The notes under the pieces were generated by a model, which saw only the letters and a list, made by a program, of their open reading frames with translations, was not told where the DNA came from and ran no database searches. Of a stretch of 8,234 nucleotides of DNA, positions 5,529 to 8,234 are shown piece after piece. This DNA is from JBFXDI01 sp050181295 (GTDB lineage: Bacteria; Pseudomonadota; Alphaproteobacteria; Rhizobiales; Aestuariivirgaceae): NCBI GenBank assembly GCA_050181295.1, contig JBFXDI010000162.1, positions 1 to 8,234 on the forward strand, in the 5' to 3' direction. A program made the position numbers and the translations under genes. Positions within the stretch are counted from its first letter, which is position 1. Each line of letters opens with the position of its first letter.

Positions 5529-6231
5529 GCCGTCGGCCGAGGAGCGTCCGGTCGGCGAGCCAGTCGCGCCACCACCCGGCCGCGTGCCCGACCACCGGCT
5601 GCTCTATGGCGGATCGGTGACGCTCGAGCCGCTCGACGTCGGAGCCCATGCCTTCGACCTCTGGGAATCGTTCCACAACGCCGATCCCACGGACTCGATC
5701 TGGACCTATCTCGGTTGCGGGCCGTTCGCCGGCTACGAGGCATTCCGGGACCACATCGCGCGGCAGACGGGGTCGAAGGACCCCTTCTTCTACGCTGTCG
5801 TGCCGCGCGGCACGGGCAAGGCAGCGGGCGTCGCCTCGTTCCTGCGCATCACGCCCGAGCAGGGCGTGATCGAGGTCGGCCACATCTGGTTCTCGCCGGC
5901 CCTCCAGAAGACACGGGAGGCGACCGAGTCGCTCTATCTTCTGTTCCGGAACGCGCTCGACGAGATGGGCTATCGGCGGCTCGAGTGGAAATGCGATGCC
6001 CTGAACGCTCCCTCCCGCCGGGCGGCCGAGCGCTATGGCTTCACCTTCGAGGGCATCTTCCGCCAGCACATGATCGTCAAGGGCCGCAACCGCGACACGG
6101 CCTGGTATGCGATCCTCGACCGCGAATGGCCGCCGCTCCGGGACGCCTACAAGGCCTGGCTCCGAGACGAGAATTTCGACAAGTCCGGCCGCCAGAAGAA
6201 GCCCCTTTCCGCCCTGATGCCGAAGCAATAG
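5503..6231 (+). CDS. GNAT family N-acetyltransferase, RimJ/RimL-like
   Basis: This 242-residue protein has a proline- and arginine-rich leader of about 35 residues, then SVTLEPLD, the first strand of RimJ/RimL-like GNAT domains. The acetyl-CoA-binding core is at about 123-168: IEVGHIWFSPALQKTREATES, where QKTREA takes the place of the usual Q/R-x-x-G-x-A loop, followed by EWKCDALN (161-168) and SRRAAERYGFTFEG. The ending RQHMIVKGRNRDTAWYAI is typical of one well-populated subgroup. These enzymes move acetyl from acetyl-CoA to an amine, often a protein N-terminus or a small molecule; the acceptor here is unknown. The ATG at 5503 follows AAGGTG and overlaps the hydrolase gene by 26 bp in another frame. 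A later start is possible because the leader is low in conserved features. Confidence 0.9.
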   Translation: MLEKASRSRPSAEERPVGEPVAPPPGRVPDHRLLYGGSVTLEPLDVGAHAFDLWESFHNADPTDSIWTYLGCGPFAGYEAFRDHIARQTGSKDPFFYAVVPRGTGKAAGVASFLRITPEQGVIEVGHIWFSPALQKTREATESLYLLFRNALDEMGYRRLEWKCDALNAPSRRAAERYGFTFEGIFRQHMIVKGRNRDTAWYAILDREWPPLRDAYKAWLRDENFDKSGRQKKPLSALMPKQ

Positions 6232-6268
6232 GCGGTTTTTCGCGCCCCCCGTTAAGCGGATCGCAAGC

Positions 6269-6295
6269 CCTCGGCCCTAGGCTCTCGTGCCGAGG
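6269..6295. other. Inverted repeat between the acetyltransferase and the next gene
   Basis: CCTCGGC (6269-6275) and GCCGAGG (6289-6295) form a perfect 7-bp stem with a 13-nt loop. It lies 38 bp after the acetyltransferase stop and 21 bp before the next ATG. No T run follows, so it may be a weak terminator or a leader hairpin in the mRNA of the following gene. The 85-bp gap has no clear promoter. Confidence 0.3.
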
Positions 6296-6316
6296 AAGCT
6301 CCGAGGCGGCGATTCC

Positions 6317-8234
6317 ATGGAACTAGCAAGACGTCTTCTGGCCGACGGCCGGAGTTTTAGCCTTGCCCGCGGCAACGGCTTCGTCCTGTGGGCCTTCACC
6401 GTCACGCTCTTCACGAGCGCGCTGCTTCTCTTCTCTGTTCAGCCGATGTTCGCGCGCCTGGTGCTGCCGAAGCTCGGCGGCTCGCCCTCCGTCTGGGCCG
6501 TCTCCATGTGCTTCTTCCAGGCCGTCCTCCTGTGCGGCTATTGCTACGCGCATCTGCTCGGGCGTCATTTCGGGGCTGCCACCGGGGCCATGGTGCATCT
6601 CGGCGTCTGTCTTGCGGGGTTTCTCCTGCTTCCGGTCGCGCTTCCGGAGGGTTTTTCCGACCCTGGCTCCTCGGACGCCTATCTCTGGCTTTTCGGCCTC
6701 TTCAGCCTCGCCGTCGGACTGCCCTTCTTCGCCGTCTCGGCCAACGCGCCGCTGCTCCAGGCATGGTTCGCACGCACCGGCCATCCGCATGCGAACGACC
6801 CGTATTTCCTCTACGGCGCGAGCAATATCGGCAGCCTGGTGGCGCTTCTCGGATATCCGCTCTTGATCGAGCCCAATCTCGGACTGGTCGGGCAATCCGG
6901 CCTTTGGACCACAGGTTTCGCGGTTCTGATGGGGCTGATCGCGCTCAGCGCCTGGATCATGCTCTCGAGTGCACACGCGTCGGCGCCCATTGAGGGCGCG
7001 CGCGCGAAAGCGGCCTGGCGCGCGCCCTGGTCGCTCCGTCTCCGCTGGATCACACTCGCCTTCGTACCCTCCGGACTGCTCGTCGCCTTCACGACCCACC
7101 TCACGACCGACGTCGCATCGGCGCCTTTCCTCTGGGTCGGTCCGCTCGTCCTCTATCTCGCCACCTATGTGCTGGTATTCCGGGATCCGCCATTGATCCC
7201 GGACCGCTGGGTGCGCCTCCTGCAGATCCCGGCGGTCGCCGTCGCGATGCTGTTCATCCTGATGCCACGGGAGCTGCACTTCGGCGTGCTGATCGCCATC
7301 GGCACGGCGGCCTTCTTCACCACCGCGCTCGTCCTCCATCGCCAGCTCTATGAAACGCGGCCGCCGGTCTCCCACCTCACCGAGTTCTATCTCTGGATGT
7401 CGTTCGGAGGCGTGCTCGGCGGCATCTTCACGGCCCTCGTCTCGCCGCACGTCTTCACGCAGGTGGTCGAGTACCCGCTGCTGCTCGTCTTGGGCCTGCT
7501 GGTGCGCCGGGACGTAATGGCCTCGGCTCCGGTCCGGGCCCTGCGGGCGGCGCCGAAGGTGAGCGTTGCCGTCGCCGCCTTGACCTTCGCCCTCGCTACC
7601 CTGGCCGGCAGTCTCTTCACGGAGGCGGGCTTCAGCTTCGGCCGTATCGCCGGCATTACCTGCCTTGTGCTCGCCATTCTCGGGACCTGGCAGTCCCGCA
7701 TGAAGCTTCTCGCGGTCGCCATGGTGCCTGCGCTCGTCTTTGCGCTCGTTCCTCCGCGCATCGTGGAGCTGGCGACGGAGCGGGGCTTCTTCGGCGTCCA
7801 TCGCGTGCTCGAGACGCCCGACGGGCAGTTCCGGCTGCTCATGCACGGGACCACGCTGCACGGCTCGCAGCGCCTGCTCGATGCATCGGGAGCGCCAATG
7901 GGCAAGTTGGTGCCGACCTCCTACTATTATGCCGATGGAGCCATGTCGTCGGTGCTGCGCCGCGTGCAGGGCATGCTGGGAGCCGACACGTCCCAGCAGC
8001 GCTTCGGCGTCGTTGGCCTCGGGGCGGGAGCGCTCGCCTGCCGCGCCCGCCCCGGCGAGACATGGCGCTTCTACGAGATCGACCCCTTGGTGGTGGAGAT
8101 CGCCACGAACCCAAAATACTTCAACTTCATGTCGCAGTGCGCTCCCTCGGCGCCGATCGTCGTTGGAGACGCGCGGCTGACGCTTCAGAAGGAGCCTGAC
8201 GGCCTCTTCGACGTTCTGGTGATCGACGCCTTCT
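6317..8234 (+). CDS. Fused polytopic membrane protein / spermidine synthase-like (3' end outside window)
   Basis: The frame from the ATG at 6317 stays open through 639 codons to the window edge. The first 480 or so residues hold about 14 hydrophobic segments, beginning with one near residues 22-45 that contains the conserved LLLFSVQPMFARLVLP. After these comes a soluble spermidine-synthase-like domain: FFGVHRV, MHGTTLHGSQ (about 509-518), PTSYYY, a SAM-type glycine loop GVVGLGAG (about 563-570), YEIDP (586-590), GDARL (617-621) and VIDAF (635-639), where the window ends. This order is typical of proteins annotated as fused MFS/spermidine synthase. Whether they make polyamines, methylate or transport is unsettled, so a specific reaction should not be assumed. 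GAGG about ten bases upstream (6303-6306) supports the start. No stop or frameshift is seen in the visible part. Confidence 0.9.
   Translation, partial: MELARRLLADGRSFSLARGNGFVLWAFTVTLFTSALLLFSVQPMFARLVLPKLGGSPSVWAVSMCFFQAVLLCGYCYAHLLGRHFGAATGAMVHLGVCLAGFLLLPVALPEGFSDPGSSDAYLWLFGLFSLAVGLPFFAVSANAPLLQAWFARTGHPHANDPYFLYGASNIGSLVALLGYPLLIEPNLGLVGQSGLWTTGFAVLMGLIALSAWIMLSSAHASAPIEGARAKAAWRAPWSLRLRWITLAFVPSGLLVAFTTHLTTDVASAPFLWVGPLVLYLATYVLVFRDPPLIPDRWVRLLQIPAVAVAMLFILMPRELHFGVLIAIGTAAFFTTALVLHRQLYETRPPVSHLTEFYLWMSFGGVLGGIFTALVSPHVFTQVVEYPLLLVLGLLVRRDVMASAPVRALRAAPKVSVAVAALTFALATLAGSLFTEAGFSFGRIAGITCLVLAILGTWQSRMKLLAVAMVPALVFALVPPRIVELATERGFFGVHRVLETPDGQFRLLMHGTTLHGSQRLLDASGAPMGKLVPTSYYYADGAMSSVLRRVQGMLGADTSQQRFGVVGLGAGALACRARPGETWRFYEIDPLVVEIATNPKYFNFMSQCAPSAPIVVGDARLTLQKEPDGLFDVLVIDAF

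Noticed and set aside
5518..6228. 236-residue open frame on the minus strand
   Set aside because: It is a mirror of the GNAT gene, whose plus-strand translation has clear family motifs.
6323..7861. 512-residue open frame on the minus strand
   Set aside because: It is exactly antisense to the membrane/spermidine-synthase gene. Its composition (rich in R, E, G, D, Q; no recognisable domain) is that of a mirror frame in GC-rich coding DNA.

Overview
The window looks like ordinary chromosome from a GC-rich alphaproteobacterium, probably of the Rhizobiales/Hyphomicrobiales. This rests on base composition, codon use and the character of the proteins (AidB-like acyl-CoA dehydrogenase, YqgF/RuvX, UPF0173 hydrolase, rhizobial-type GNAT, fused membrane/spermidine-synthase protein). 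The order-level placement is inference. No rRNA, tRNA, CRISPR array, insertion sequence or phage gene was seen.

Layout, left to right. (1) The 3' part of an AidB-like acyl-CoA dehydrogenase enters from the left edge and ends at 937. (2) A compact two-gene toxin-antitoxin module follows (965-1665): a Phd/YefM-type antitoxin, then a PemK/MazF-like toxin overlapping it by 4 bp. This piece is visibly less GC-rich than its surroundings. It appears to carry its own promoter, with a 14-bp perfect palindrome in the spacer and no room for a leader. (3) A flavin-dependent monooxygenase/NAD(P)-FAD oxidoreductase runs to 3076 and meets, tail to tail with 3 bp between stops, (4) a minus-strand secreted or anchored protein with a TadE/TadG-type N-terminus and an unusual C-terminal domain. 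(5) ruvX, also on the minus strand, is divergent from (6) a UPF0173 metallo-beta-lactamase-fold hydrolase. The hydrolase overlaps (7) a RimJ/RimL-like GNAT acetyltransferase by 26 bp. (8) A large polytopic membrane protein with a C-terminal spermidine-synthase-like domain starts at 6317 and runs off the right edge.

The genes do not form one pathway. The clear functional units are the toxin-antitoxin pair and the coupled hydrolase-acetyltransferase pair. The most notable points are the control region and start codons of the toxin-antitoxin module, and the orphan Tad-like protein with a D-x-D-Y-N-D C-terminal motif and six periplasmic cysteines. I found no convincing evidence of an undescribed multigene system.
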